A DNA stretch of 64,000 nucleotides from Gammaproteobacteria bacterium (GTDB lineage: Bacteria; Pseudomonadota; Gammaproteobacteria; Enterobacterales; Psychrobiaceae): NCBI GenBank assembly GCA_013214945.1, contig JABSRT010000012.1, positions 1 to 64,000 of the forward strand. Reading direction: 5' to 3'. Position 1 is the stretch's first letter; every line of letters starts with the position of its first letter. A program made the position numbers and the translations under genes. This document shows, one piece after another, positions 54,695 through 63,892 of the stretch. The notes beneath the pieces were generated by a model. It worked only from the letters and a program-made list of their open reading frames with translations. It searched no databases and was not told the origin of the DNA.

Positions 54695-56149
54695 ATGGCT
54701 CTTACAGTTCAAACAAATGTGGCATCGTTAAACGCGCAGCGTAATTTAGGCCAATCGGGCAGTGCATTAGCCACCTCTATGGAACGCTTGTCTTCAGGTT
54801 TACGTATTAATAGCGCTAAAGACGATGCGGCTGGTTTACAAATTTCAAACCGTTTAACCTCTCAAATAACTGGCCTCAATGTCGCTATTCGTAATGGTGG
54901 TGATGGTATATCTTTGGCGCAAACAGCTGAAGGGGCATTGCAAGAGTCGACAAATATTCTACAACGAATGCGCGACCTGTCAATTCAAGCAGCTAACGGC
55001 TCTAATGCACCAGAAGATCGACGCGCGATTCAAGAAGAAATGACGCAGTTGCAACAAGAGCTCAGCCGTATTTCTGAAACGACCACCTTTGGTGAGCGTA
55101 AATTGCTTGATGGCTCGTTTGGCACCGAAAACTTCCAAGTTGGGGCTAAATCGTTCGAAACCATCAATATGTCACTAGCTGCCTTTGGCGCAAAAGATAT
55201 TGGTTCTTACTCAACTGATATCGCTGGTGATGGCGCAGATGGTTATGGCTCAGTTGGAGCCGCTAATAACGTAAATGGTTCGTTAGAAATTGTTAGCTCA
55301 CAAGGGATTAATACTGGATTAGGTGGCGCCCTGTCATCAGCGAAAGACTTGGCTGATGACATCAATAGTAGTAGTTCATCAGCTGGTGCCGATGCGAGAA
55401 CCTCGGTATCGCTTGATCTCACCACTTTCGGTGCTGGTGGTTCTTTATCCTTCGGACTAACAGGCTCAAACGGTACTCCGATTACGGTTTCTGCGGCGGT
55501 GACACACCCAAATTTAGATCCCTTGGTCAACGAAATTAATAAAGTCTCTGGTAAAACAGGTGTTACAGCCGAAGTCGTTAACAACGAAGTGGTATTAACC
55601 AGTGAGCGTGGTGACGACATTGGATTTTCAGGTTATACCAGCACACTCGATGTCACAATGAACGCGATGGATTATGAAGGTACTGCAAATGGCGATCAGT
55701 TCGTTTTAGGAGCTGCGGGGCCGGCAGCCGGGGTAGCCACAGGTGTTGTACGATTATCGTCGCCAATTAACTATACCGTTGAAGGATCTGATGTATCTGT
55801 CAGTTCACTTACTGTTAGTGCCGCAGCGCTTGACTCGGTAGATTCTGTAGATGTAAGTACAGCCCTTGGCGCGCAGTTATCGATTGAAGTCATTGACTCG
55901 GCATTAGCCTTTATTGACAGCAACCGTGCCATGATGGGTGCGATTCAAAATCGCTTAGAGTCTACTATTTCTAACTTAGCAAATGTCGTCGAAAATAACT
56001 CTGCGGCAAGAAGTCGAATTCGTGATACAGATTTTGCGATTGAAACAGCAGTAATGACGCGTAATCAAATATTGCAACAAGCAGGTACCTCTATTTTAGC
56101 TCAGGCTAACCAGTTGCCACAGGCAGCGGTTCAATTATTAGGCGGCTAA
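54695..56149 (+). CDS. flagellin, large form
   Basis: The 484-residue protein has conserved flagellin ends: [20 protein letters not shown] and [20 protein letters not shown] at the start; [20 protein letters not shown] and [16 protein letters not shown] at the end. Between them lies a variable region of roughly 200 residues (about 165-390), rich in Ser, Thr, Asp and Gly, that forms the surface D2/D3 domains and offers sites for O-glycosylation. It is much larger than the two flagellins near the window end. Sigma-54 promoter upstream; terminator after it. Confidence 0.95.
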   Translation: MALTVQTNVASLNAQRNLGQSGSALATSMERLSSGLRINSAKDDAAGLQISNRLTSQITGLNVAIRNGGDGISLAQTAEGALQESTNILQRMRDLSIQAANGSNAPEDRRAIQEEMTQLQQELSRISETTTFGERKLLDGSFGTENFQVGAKSFETINMSLAAFGAKDIGSYSTDIAGDGADGYGSVGAANNVNGSLEIVSSQGINTGLGGALSSAKDLADDINSSSSSAGADARTSVSLDLTTFGAGGSLSFGLTGSNGTPITVSAAVTHPNLDPLVNEINKVSGKTGVTAEVVNNEVVLTSERGDDIGFSGYTSTLDVTMNAMDYEGTANGDQFVLGAAGPAAGVATGVVRLSSPINYTVEGSDVSVSSLTVSAAALDSVDSVDVSTALGAQLSIEVIDSALAFIDSNRAMMGAIQNRLESTISNLANVVENNSAARSRIRDTDFAIETAVMTRNQILQQAGTSILAQANQLPQAAVQLLGG

Positions 56150-56184
56150 TACCTGCTGTAAAAAAACTACTGCTAGCGCACCAG

Positions 56185-56216
56185 ACAAAAGCTCATCCAT
56201 AAGGATGGGCTTTTGT
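56185..56216. terminator. terminator shared by the flagellin and sugar operons
   Basis: ACAAAAGCTCATCC pairs (with one G-U) with GGATGGGCTTTTGT across ATAA. It lies between the convergent flagellin gene and the minus-strand operon end. Confidence 0.85.
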
Positions 56217-56255
56217 CATTTCTGAATACAATATATTATTTTTAGATTCACATCG

Positions 56256-57362
56256 TTAACCTAAGATATCGTTTTTGATGGTCTCAATAATTAAATTAAC
56301 GGCTTGTTTAGGAGAGGGGAGATAAGCGATTGCGTTGGATCTTAAACTCGATTTATCGGCTAATGCTTGTTCAAGTACCGGCAATATTCTCGATGGCATG
56401 GTGGCTTTTAAGATAAGTGCATGTTCTCCTGTTAGCGGCATTTCTTCTATTTTTGCATACCGTTGCCACCAAGCGACAAGTTCAGGCTCAAATAACAGGT
56501 AGACACTGCTATTGATCGCTTGTTTGCTGTTTATATTTAGGTAAACAGCATCAATACAACAGGTTGAAAAGGCACTAACGACGATGTCACAGCCGCATAA
56601 ACTGTCAATTACATCACCCGTGGTATCTAAATGAGCATTAACGCCAAAAGCTTGTTGGAATAGTTGCCAAGATTGAGTTTTTAAATTAGCTGATTCTTTG
56701 GGATGTGGGCGGTAAACGAATGTAAACTGACGATCCCAGCGCTGTAGCTCGTCAACTAACTGGGTTAGAGTTGCAAGATAACCTTCGACTTCTGCAAGGG
56801 GCTGTCCATAAAACCCGATTACGGTTGACTGTGCTAACACCAGTTTATCTCGAAAATGTTGTCGGATTTCAGCTGAGTTTATGGATGAATAATCAATATG
56901 TTTAATTGAGCCAATCGCAATATTTCTGCTATCGGGGAAACGGGCTTGGTTGCTATCACTTGCCTGTTGATCAAGCGTAAATAGCGTATCAGGTATGATG
57001 GCGACACTGGGATTGAAATCACCCCAAAAACTTTGCAAAGCATAATTTGGGATTTTCTGAGAATATGCAAATTCAAGCGCTATTTCATCGATCCCTCTAT
57101 CTGGCCCTGAGATCCCAGTTAAGACCGCATCTATTTTTTTACGCTCATTAATCGCTTGGAGCTGTGCTATTGCAAGTTGCTCGGTAGTTAAAGAAAAATA
57201 ACGAATGCCATTTACTTTGACCACGAGCGAGCTTGCGGGCTCTTGCGTTAACACAATTACTTCAAATTGGTGGTTGCAAGCCAGTGCTGGTAATAACTTA
57301 TTAAAAGATAATACCGTGGCAGGGTCGCGTGCAGTTATTATCAGACTGATGATATCAATCAT
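56256..57362 (-). CDS. GT-B-like glycosyltransferase or epimerase candidate
   Basis: The 368-residue protein has no signal peptide or membrane segment. Its layout resembles two Rossmann-like halves, and FVYRPHPKES near residue 215 is seen in capsule and glycerophosphotransferase-type proteins and in GT-B enzymes. CGCDIVVSAFSTCCIDAVYLN resembles the donor-binding half. I cannot name a family firmly. It is the last gene of the sugar operon and overlaps the upstream kinase-like gene by 8 bp. A role in transferring or activating the sugar made by the operon is an inference. Confidence 0.6.
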   Translation of the reverse strand: MIDIISLIITARDPATVLSFNKLLPALACNHQFEVIVLTQEPASSLVVKVNGIRYFSLTTEQLAIAQLQAINERKKIDAVLTGISGPDRGIDEIALEFAYSQKIPNYALQSFWGDFNPSVAIIPDTLFTLDQQASDSNQARFPDSRNIAIGSIKHIDYSSINSAEIRQHFRDKLVLAQSTVIGFYGQPLAEVEGYLATLTQLVDELQRWDRQFTFVYRPHPKESANLKTQSWQLFQQAFGVNAHLDTTGDVIDSLCGCDIVVSAFSTCCIDAVYLNINSKQAINSSVYLLFEPELVAWWQRYAKIEEMPLTGEHALILKATMPSRILPVLEQALADKSSLRSNAIAYLPSPKQAVNLIIETIKNDILG

Positions 57363-58470
57363 GGCTGGGTATTAGTGGCAAGCTATTGACCACTGCCTGA
57401 GTTAATTGAGTTACTAGCGGTTCGTTGATGACACTTAGCTGATAGAGCTGAATGAATTTGTTCCACTCATCGGGTAAGTTAATGCCATCAAATCCGTGAT
57501 TTTGTTGAGCAAGAATCACCAATGTTTTGACCGCCAGCGCTTGTAATATCTGGCTAATCAAAGCAGGCTGACGTTGCAGGTTATCGATTATCAGCGGACA
57601 AGCCAACTTGGCTAGATAGCGTTCTAAAAATAGCGTCAACAGCTCGGTAAACTTCTGAGGTTGATGCTGGATAAGAATAAAACGTTCAATAATAAATGCG
57701 ACATCTTGCAGTGGTGAGGCCCATGACGTTAAACAGTCTTCAAAATCGATAATGCAGGGCAATGTTTGCTGGGTAAATAAAATGTTTCCGACATTGAGAT
57801 CGCCATGAATAACCTGACTCTCTATCTGTAAAATATTAAGCAGCGAGGGTCTGTGCGCTTGCAAGATAAGTTGTGCGGGATGAGGTAACTTATTTAGTTG
57901 ATCCGGTTGGTCTAATAATAGTTGCCAATGCGCGACTAATTTTTGATGTTTATCGCCACTACGTCTCTGTACCTGCTGTTGCTGTGGATAATGGCGTAGT
58001 AGCTGATGGATTTTGGCCGTTACGGTTGCCAAGGCGCTAATATCTGCACTTGAAAAATCACTTAATCTAAACTCTAGTTGTGGGTAAACCAAAATAAAGA
58101 AACTGCCTTGTGCTAAATCTAGCACTCGATACTCAATTAGTCGATTAACGATAAAGTTATGCTGTGCGAGATAGCTGACAATGTGATCCGCTGCAATAGT
58201 TCTATTACCATGCTCAGGTAATAGTACTTTGACAAAATATGTTTGCGCAGTACTTTGGCAACTATAATAGCCTTGAGGAAAAGTGTGCTCGGTACATAGC
58301 CGTTGCCAGTGGCCGTTAAGACCACTATAACGACTGATTGATTTGCGCTGTGGAGCTGTCATCGATAGCCATACTATCTTCGGATCTAGTTGACTAAACG
58401 CTGGCATAGTTATCGCGTTCGCTGTCGGATTAATGACTCGAACAGTATTGAGTTCACTCGGCTTAGCCAT
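57355..58470 (-). CDS. APH-fold phosphotransferase-like protein
   Basis: The 371-residue protein has the aminoglycoside phosphotransferase / choline kinase fold: VIHGDLNVGNILF gives the catalytic Asp and Asn, and CIIDFEDC the metal-binding Asp. Related enzymes phosphorylate small molecules such as sugars, choline or homoserine. In this operon a sugar kinase role for nonulosonate or its precursor is likely but unproven. The ATG chosen overlaps the NeuB-like gene end; a GTG three codons upstream is also possible. Confidence 0.78.
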   Translation of the reverse strand: MAKPSELNTVRVINPTANAITMPAFSQLDPKIVWLSMTAPQRKSISRYSGLNGHWQRLCTEHTFPQGYYSCQSTAQTYFVKVLLPEHGNRTIAADHIVSYLAQHNFIVNRLIEYRVLDLAQGSFFILVYPQLEFRLSDFSSADISALATVTAKIHQLLRHYPQQQQVQRRSGDKHQKLVAHWQLLLDQPDQLNKLPHPAQLILQAHRPSLLNILQIESQVIHGDLNVGNILFTQQTLPCIIDFEDCLTSWASPLQDVAFIIERFILIQHQPQKFTELLTLFLERYLAKLACPLIIDNLQRQPALISQILQALAVKTLVILAQQNHGFDGINLPDEWNKFIQLYQLSVINEPLVTQLTQAVVNSLPLIPSHD

Positions 58471-59503
58471 TAATATCACACCAGTTTATAACGCTTTTGG
58501 CTGTAATATCTCGGCTAGTCTTGACCCCTTGCACTTCACTCCAATATTCTGTTGCTATGCCTAAAGCAGGAAAGGCAAAGCTAACATTAGCCAGAGATAA
58601 GCATTGACCTTGGGCGATATCAACTTTAGCCACTAAGCCCATTCTAGAATGATATTTTGCTCGATATCTTGGTAATTCACGGTAGCCATTACCCAGCGCC
58701 GACGCGATATTATTTATTTTTTCAATTGTTTGAGCAACTTGGTTAATCGGCATCGCATGCGCGCCGTCTTGCTCAGCTGCCATATTATTGGGGCAAACAC
58801 CTTTTTCTAAAATGATTGCTCCCATTGCCGTAGCGGCAAAGAGCATTTCATCACCATTGTGATGATCTGATAAACCAAAAGGGGTACCAGCGGCTTGTCC
58901 CATGGTCTGCATAAAGCGTAAGTTGTGCAGTTTTACATCGTTTGGTGGTGCGGGTGGGCTATGCTCAATCAGTAAATCATAGTTGCCAGCATCACGCGCC
59001 CAACTGACTGCACGTAAAACCTCTTCGAGCGTGCTATGTCCGGTATCTAAGATCATTGGTAGCTGCTTTGCTGCAATATATTCAATTAAAGGTTGGTGGG
59101 TTATATTCGACGATGCGATTTTAATCGCCATGCAACCGATCTCTTTGGCGAAGTCAGCTCCTTGCTCGTCATATACCGACAAGATTATTGCCATCGATTG
59201 TGCACGCGCGTGATCGAATATAAGTCGATAATCGTCAAGCGAAACCACTTTGCGCTCAATTAACGCCCGATAGTTCTCTTTAACCATCGTGTTGTTCGCA
59301 CTATTGTAATACTTTTCAATGGTATCGCCAGCAAGACAAATATCAGCACTGTGTAAAATTTCACCTTTTAAAACAGAAACCTTAGCCTGTGCCAATTGAT
59401 TGATTAAATCTAGCGCGAGATTAATATCTTGATTAAAAAAGGTCCCAATGTCAGGTAAAAAAAAGGGGGTGGATAATTGTTGCCAGAAATTAGAGCGACT
59501 CAT
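58463..59503 (-). CDS. divergent NeuB-like nonulosonate synthase
   Basis: The 346-residue protein has the NeuB TIM barrel (CMAIKIASSNITHQPLIEYI, LPMILDTGHSTLEEVLRAV, PFGLSDHHNGDE) and a C-terminal SAF domain (RMGLVAKVDIAQGQCLSLAN). NeuB enzymes condense phosphoenolpyruvate with an N-acetyl amino sugar to form sialic, legionaminic or pseudaminic acid. Several usual motifs are altered: the first strand is FFLPDIGTFFNQD rather than AEIGINHNG, VKFQ is LKGEIL, and EKHFT reads EKGVCPNN. Substrate and even activity are uncertain. It lies between hisH- and kinase-like genes. Confidence 0.8.
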   Translation of the reverse strand: MSRSNFWQQLSTPFFLPDIGTFFNQDINLALDLINQLAQAKVSVLKGEILHSADICLAGDTIEKYYNSANNTMVKENYRALIERKVVSLDDYRLIFDHARAQSMAIILSVYDEQGADFAKEIGCMAIKIASSNITHQPLIEYIAAKQLPMILDTGHSTLEEVLRAVSWARDAGNYDLLIEHSPPAPPNDVKLHNLRFMQTMGQAAGTPFGLSDHHNGDEMLFAATAMGAIILEKGVCPNNMAAEQDGAHAMPINQVAQTIEKINNIASALGNGYRELPRYRAKYHSRMGLVAKVDIAQGQCLSLANVSFAFPALGIATEYWSEVQGVKTSRDITAKSVINWCDING

Positions 59504-59513
59504 AATTATTATC

Positions 59514-60146
59514 CTAAATGGTCAAAAAGTTTTGTATTATTTTTAGTCCCAACTGACCTGATTTTTCAGGATGAAATTGGCAACCGAGAATATTGTCTTT
59601 GCCAATAATGGCACTAATTGGATATTGATCGAATTGACTAGTCGCCAGTTGATGACTCGGATCATTGACTTGAGCATGGTACGAGTGAACAAAATAAAAG
59701 GCATTGTCGGCTGGCACATTCGTTAGTAACTTGCTTTTGCGTTGCAATTCAATCCTGGCCCAGCCAGTATTAGGTATGATTAAGGCCTGCCCAGCGCTAT
59801 TTACCTGAGGTAATTTAATTACTTGGCCTTTAATGAGGTCTAAACCTGGGGTTAATTCAAACTCAACACTGCTCGACAGTAACATCTGCATGCCCAGACA
59901 AACGCCCAAAAATGGTTTATTGAGTGCTGCTTCTTTAATTGCACAGGCCAAACCGTCACGGTGTAACTGCGCCATGGCATCAGGGAATGAGCCTACGCCG
60001 GGGAAAACTAGGCGTTCAGCATTCAATATTTGTTCCGCAGTGGTCACAATATTAACAGTCACTCCGATATGCTCAAAAGCGTGTTGAACATTGGCCATGT
60101 TGCTGGCACCGTAATCGATAATGCTAACGTGGGCTGGCTTTCTCAT
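59514..60146 (-). CDS. HisH-type glutamine amidotransferase of the sugar operon
   Basis: The 210-residue protein is a class I glutaminase of the HisH family. The triad is Cys83 (GVCLGMQ), His192 and Glu194 (CQFHPEKSG). With a HisF-like partner it supplies ammonia. Its place beside an N-acetyl sugar amidotransferase, and not among histidine genes, shows it belongs to the HisH2/HisF2 group that feeds WbpG-type sugar amidination in Pseudomonas O antigens. It overlaps the hisF-like gene by 23 bp. Confidence 0.9.
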   Translation of the reverse strand: MRKPAHVSIIDYGASNMANVQHAFEHIGVTVNIVTTAEQILNAERLVFPGVGSFPDAMAQLHRDGLACAIKEAALNKPFLGVCLGMQMLLSSSVEFELTPGLDLIKGQVIKLPQVNSAGQALIIPNTGWARIELQRKSKLLTNVPADNAFYFVHSYHAQVNDPSHQLATSQFDQYPISAIIGKDNILGCQFHPEKSGQLGLKIIQNFLTI

Positions 60147-60909
60147 CGGTGAAATGCTCCGTTGGGCGCACCGGGAAACCCTGGTGGCGTAACTCTTGAT
60201 GTATCTCGCCTAGGCTTAAGCGGTCAAAGTGTAAAACATCAGCTAGGGCTATGGCATTGGCTCCTGCATTGATCCCTGCAACTGCATCATTTGTACTGCC
60301 AAGACCACCAGAGGTGATAATAGGAATGTTGACTAATTGGCGAACTTGCTTAATTAAATTAAGATCAAAACCTTGACGAGTACCTTCACGATCGATTGAT
60401 GTCAGCAGTAATTCTCCTGCACCACGCTCAGCGGATTCAACTACCCAGTCTAGAACATTTCGACCTGTTTTTTCACGGCCATTATCGGTATAGACTTGCC
60501 AGTGGCCTGGGGTAGTTTCTTTTGCTTCAATCGAAATTACAACGCTTTGGCTACCAAATTTCTTGGCCATTTGATTGATGAGTTCGGGAGTTTTAGTCGC
60601 GGCGGTATTAATTGCTATTTTGTCGGCACCAACACGCAGCAATGCTTTGGCATCAGCTATCGAGCGAATACCGCCACCGACCGTAATGGGGATAAAAACT
60701 GATTTGACGGCTTCTTTAACGAGCTCGGTTAAAGAATTACGGCCATAAAGTGATGCTACAACGTCCATATATATCAGTTCTTCAGCTCCTTGCTGGTAAT
60801 AACGTTGAGCAAATTCATTTGGGGCGCCGACTTTTCGTAACCCCTCTAGGTGAATGCCTTTGATTAGATGTTTCCCTTTTATGTCTAATCTTGGTATTAA
60901 TCTGATCAC
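60124..60909 (-). CDS. HisF-type ammonia-channelling cyclase of the sugar operon
   Basis: The 261-residue protein is a HisF-like TIM barrel: RLIPRLDIKGKHLIKGIHLE at the start, ELIYMDVVASLYGRNS, VGGGIRSIADAKALL and IITSGGLGSTNDA. It partners the HisH-like protein. The GTG at 60909 is favoured because it gives the usual MIRLIPRLDI start and a GTGA overlap with the amidotransferase stop; an ATG at 60927 would add six residues. The usual catalytic Asp region is present, but the natural product is thought to be only channelled ammonia. Confidence 0.88.
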   Translation of the reverse strand: MIRLIPRLDIKGKHLIKGIHLEGLRKVGAPNEFAQRYYQQGAEELIYMDVVASLYGRNSLTELVKEAVKSVFIPITVGGGIRSIADAKALLRVGADKIAINTAATKTPELINQMAKKFGSQSVVISIEAKETTPGHWQVYTDNGREKTGRNVLDWVVESAERGAGELLLTSIDREGTRQGFDLNLIKQVRQLVNIPIITSGGLGSTNDAVAGINAGANAIALADVLHFDRLSLGEIHQELRHQGFPVRPTEHFTDEKASPR

Positions 60910-62234
60910 TGGTGCTTGTCCTGCCATACCGCATCACGAACTTGCCAAGTCTGTTGGTCGAACTGCCACAGATGGGGGGAGCGGAAACTATCCGTTAATT
61001 GATCAAAATAACTGCGGTCGATGATCGGCTGCTCAAATTGTTTGCTTGCAAGCGGAAACTCCGACTCTGGTATTGATAAATAGGTAAATATTTCGTCAAT
61101 AAAACGGTCTGGAAATTCATGATCAAAGCGTTTAACTAAGGCTACACCTTCTTCACGTTCAATATCCAGTGAGCGAATTTCCTGTGCGCTGTCATACGTA
61201 GCGCGCCCAATGCCAAACTTAGTCGCGGTGGTGAAATAATGCAGATCATCAATCTTATCGTCAATTGAATTGTATTTACTATAAGTACCCGGGCTACGTT
61301 CAGGAGAAACTTCAAACCCTCCATGCTCATGAGTATAGTAGTAGCAGCTTTGTGGATGCCATTTTAGGTAATAACCCAAATATTGAACTTGTACCCCAGC
61401 CTTGCGTAAAGTATCTGGGTTCGCTGGCATGTAAGGGTCTAGATCGGCTTTGGTCAAACCAAAATCATCTTTTAAAGATTGAATTGATACACCGCTAATA
61501 TTGATTTTAGATTGGTCTTCCATCGTAAAATAGTCCCAATCACGCTGGGCTGTTTCATTATCAGCGATGGGATTACCATACTCGGCTTCATTTTCGCCAA
61601 AAAAGACTAAAGGAATGTTAAGCATTGCCGCCATTTTAGGCGCAAGCGCTTTTTGACCAATCATGAATGGCTGAAAAGGATGGAATAAATTTTCAACCGC
61701 CAAACGGGTTAGTAGTCTATGAACCCGACCGTTGGGTGTCATTAGCATATTATCGAAACCGGCGTGGATCCAGCGCTGAAAATTACGCCAGCCCCAATCG
61801 GTATACATATGTGGCGCCCAGGTCACCGTATAAGGATGCATGCCATATTTTTCTTTTAGGATGTGGGCGGCATAAAAGCTGTCTTTGCCACCAGAGCCAG
61901 GCAGTAAGCAATCATAAGAACCATCGGTAGAGCGATGCTTGTCACATAGTGCTTTAAGCTCTTGTTCTCTATGTTGCCAATCGATTGTATTGTGCTTGCG
62001 TTCTGCCATTGTACAGGCGTCGCAAACTCCTTCAGCGTCAAAGTTTATTGTTTTCTTGAGGCTGTCTTTGGTGTGTTTATATTCGACGACGGAATTAGGA
62101 CGTTGGTTTGAAATGGTACATTTCTTACAAAAAAGCACCTCGCCAGGCAGGCCATATTTTATCTTGAGATCTTGGTTTGACGGCGAAAAGTCATCGTAGT
62201 TTACGGTTTGTGGCTTAGGTATAATATGTGGCAT
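60906..62234 (-). CDS. N-acetyl sugar amidotransferase (WbpG/PseA-like)
   Basis: The 442-residue protein has the PP-loop LPGSGGKDS (111-119) for ATP use and two CxxC pairs (Cys36/39 CKKC and Cys71/74 CDAC) for zinc. It belongs to the N-acetyl sugar amidotransferase family that turns an acetamido group into an acetamidino group, as WbpG does for Pseudomonas O antigen and PseA for Campylobacter flagellin sugars. The ATG at 62234 is chosen over a GTG three codons upstream on the basis of AGGA spacing. It is the first gene of the operon. Confidence 0.9.
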   Translation of the reverse strand: MPHIIPKPQTVNYDDFSPSNQDLKIKYGLPGEVLFCKKCTISNQRPNSVVEYKHTKDSLKKTINFDAEGVCDACTMAERKHNTIDWQHREQELKALCDKHRSTDGSYDCLLPGSGGKDSFYAAHILKEKYGMHPYTVTWAPHMYTDWGWRNFQRWIHAGFDNMLMTPNGRVHRLLTRLAVENLFHPFQPFMIGQKALAPKMAAMLNIPLVFFGENEAEYGNPIADNETAQRDWDYFTMEDQSKINISGVSIQSLKDDFGLTKADLDPYMPANPDTLRKAGVQVQYLGYYLKWHPQSCYYYTHEHGGFEVSPERSPGTYSKYNSIDDKIDDLHYFTTATKFGIGRATYDSAQEIRSLDIEREEGVALVKRFDHEFPDRFIDEIFTYLSIPESEFPLASKQFEQPIIDRSYFDQLTDSFRSPHLWQFDQQTWQVRDAVWQDKHQ

Positions 62235-62434
62235 ATATTTCACGTTCCTGGATTTAATCTCAGCTATCTTGGCGCTGTAGCGTCTTGTATCTATGCTATT
62301 GACGCTACTTCAGTGCTGCTGATAATCGCTAATGCTGGGTCGAAATCTTAGTGGTTAAATTCGATTTTATTAGAGTTATTATACAGTTCAGGAACTTAAG
62401 TTCAACTGGGGGCTAAGGGTAATTGAGCTTAACC

Positions 62435-62468
62435 TAAACATTAATAACTAGGGTGTTATTAATGTTTA
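62435..62468. repeat. perfect 14-bp inverted repeat
   Basis: TAAACATTAATAAC and GTTATTAATGTTTA enclose TAGGGT. There is no T run, and it is not at a gene end, so an operator or insulating hairpin is possible. Confidence 0.6.
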
Positions 62469-62674
62469 CTAAGACCCGCCGTTTGTAAGACAGTTAGTTA
62501 AATATCGCTGGTCAAAAGTGCCATTTAGCCTGGTAAACATAAGTTTTATTGAGGACATGACAAGGACATTAAAACTGCTTTAAAAATGTATGTGAATAGC
62601 TATTTGTTCTTTAAGAATTTAATCACTTTTTAATAGTCTGTTTTTTATAATTTTCCATAAAATTATAAAAAAAT

Positions 62675-62701
62675 TAAAGTTTATTGAAAAGAGGCCGTTA
62701 C
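62675..62701 (+). promoter_or_regulatory. sigma-28 promoter of the small flagellin gene
   Basis: TAAAGTTT-N11-GCCGTTAC is a near-perfect match to the sigma-28 consensus, 64 bp before the ATG. Confidence 0.92.
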
Positions 62702-62765
62702 GTTCGATATCAGGAGTACCCCTGAAAATTTAACTATTAGTGACTCAGTAATCAAGGAGATTTCT

Positions 62766-63590
62766 ATGTCTTTATTTGTTCAAACAAACGTTGCCTCATT
62801 AAATGGTCAACGTAATTTAGGTAACTCAACGAATGCGTTGTCGACCTCAATGCAACGTTTATCTTCAGGCTTGCGGATTAATAGCGCGAAGGATGACGCG
62901 GCAGGTTTACAAATTTCGAATCGTTTAACATCGCAAATAAACGGCTTAGGGGTCGCACAACGAAATGCTCAAGATGGCATCTCAATGGCTGCGACCGCTG
63001 AAGGGGCGCTGCAGGAGTCAACTAACATTTTACAGCGGATGCGAGATTTGGCGGTGCAATCTGCCAACGGCTCGAACTCAGACGCTGACCGTACTTCTAT
63101 TGGCAAAGAGATTAGTGCGCTGCAAACAGAATTAACCCGAATTGCCGAAAAAACATCGTTTGGTGATCAAACGTTGTTAGATGGTAGTTTTTCTAAGGTA
63201 GATTTTCAGGTTGGTGCCAAAGCCAATGAAACAATTCAGGTTGATATCGGCTCAATGGATGCAGAGACACTTGCTGTTGACTCCGGCGATATTGGGGTGA
63301 GTGTTGCTTCTGCAGCGCAAGATGCTATTAGCAAGATCGATACTGCCATCGCTACGGTTGATGCGCAACGTGCTGATTTAGGTGCGGTTCAAAATAGGTT
63401 CGAGCATACTATTTCTAACTTGGCTAATGTTCAGGAAAACGTATCGGCGTCGCGTAGCCGTATTCGTGATACTGACTTTGCGACTGAAACAGCAGCAATG
63501 ACTCGAAACCAAATACTCCAGCAGGCAGGTACTTCCATCCTTGCTCAGGCTAATCAATTACCACAATCTGCATTAAGCCTATTGGGATAA
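62766..63590 (+). CDS. fliC: flagellin, small form
   Basis: The 274-residue protein has both conserved ends ([52 protein letters not shown]) and almost no surface domain, about 30 residues between the D1 parts. AAGGAG lies before the ATG. It is expressed from a sigma-28 promoter. A near-identical gene begins 300 bp downstream, so it belongs to a tandem set. Confidence 0.95.
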   Translation: MSLFVQTNVASLNGQRNLGNSTNALSTSMQRLSSGLRINSAKDDAAGLQISNRLTSQINGLGVAQRNAQDGISMAATAEGALQESTNILQRMRDLAVQSANGSNSDADRTSIGKEISALQTELTRIAEKTSFGDQTLLDGSFSKVDFQVGAKANETIQVDIGSMDAETLAVDSGDIGVSVASAAQDAISKIDTAIATVDAQRADLGAVQNRFEHTISNLANVQENVSASRSRIRDTDFATETAAMTRNQILQQAGTSILAQANQLPQSALSLLG

Positions 63591-63624
63591 GTTAAAGCCC
63601 ATAGTTAGATTATAAGATGTATAT

Positions 63625-63658
63625 AGCGGTAGCCACGTTGCTTTATGTGACTACCGCT
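63625..63658 (+). terminator. hairpin after the small flagellin gene
   Basis: AGCGGTAGCCAC pairs with GTGACTACCGCT with one mismatch across ten bases. The T run is absent, so the role as terminator is likely but not certain. Confidence 0.65.
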
Positions 63659-63795
63659 TAGTTCCTGCATGATCAAAATATCCTTTTTATTCATTAAAAA
63701 CTCTTTTCAAATTGACCTTCTAGAAAAATATACGACAGATTATTAATTTAAATCAAAGAGATGAGTTTTTTATGAAATTAATAACGAAATAAATG

Positions 63796-63822
63796 TAAAG
63801 TTTTTTTGATAGAGGCCGTTAA
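63796..63822 (+). promoter_or_regulatory. sigma-28 promoter of the third flagellin gene
   Basis: TAAAGTTT-N11-GCCGTTAA, with the spacer ending GAG as in the promoter at 62675, about 70 bp before the ATG. Confidence 0.92.
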
Positions 63823-63892
63823 ATTAATTATCGGGCGTCATCCCTAGCAAATTTAAGTTTAACTTTAGCGCTAAGCTAATTAGGAGAACAAT

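Larger units (their letters stand above)
62244..62765. other. divergent region between the sugar operon and a flagellin gene
   Basis: It holds a 14-bp inverted repeat (62435-62468), the sigma-28 promoter (62675-62701) and the operon promoter near 62250-62400, which shows no clear consensus. No gene is visible in 522 bases. Confidence 0.5.

Noticed and set aside
59514-60909. Genuine histidine biosynthesis hisH-hisF
   Set aside because: There are no other his genes beside them; the amidotransferase and NeuB-like neighbours and the overlapping layout indicate the HisH2/HisF2 sugar type.
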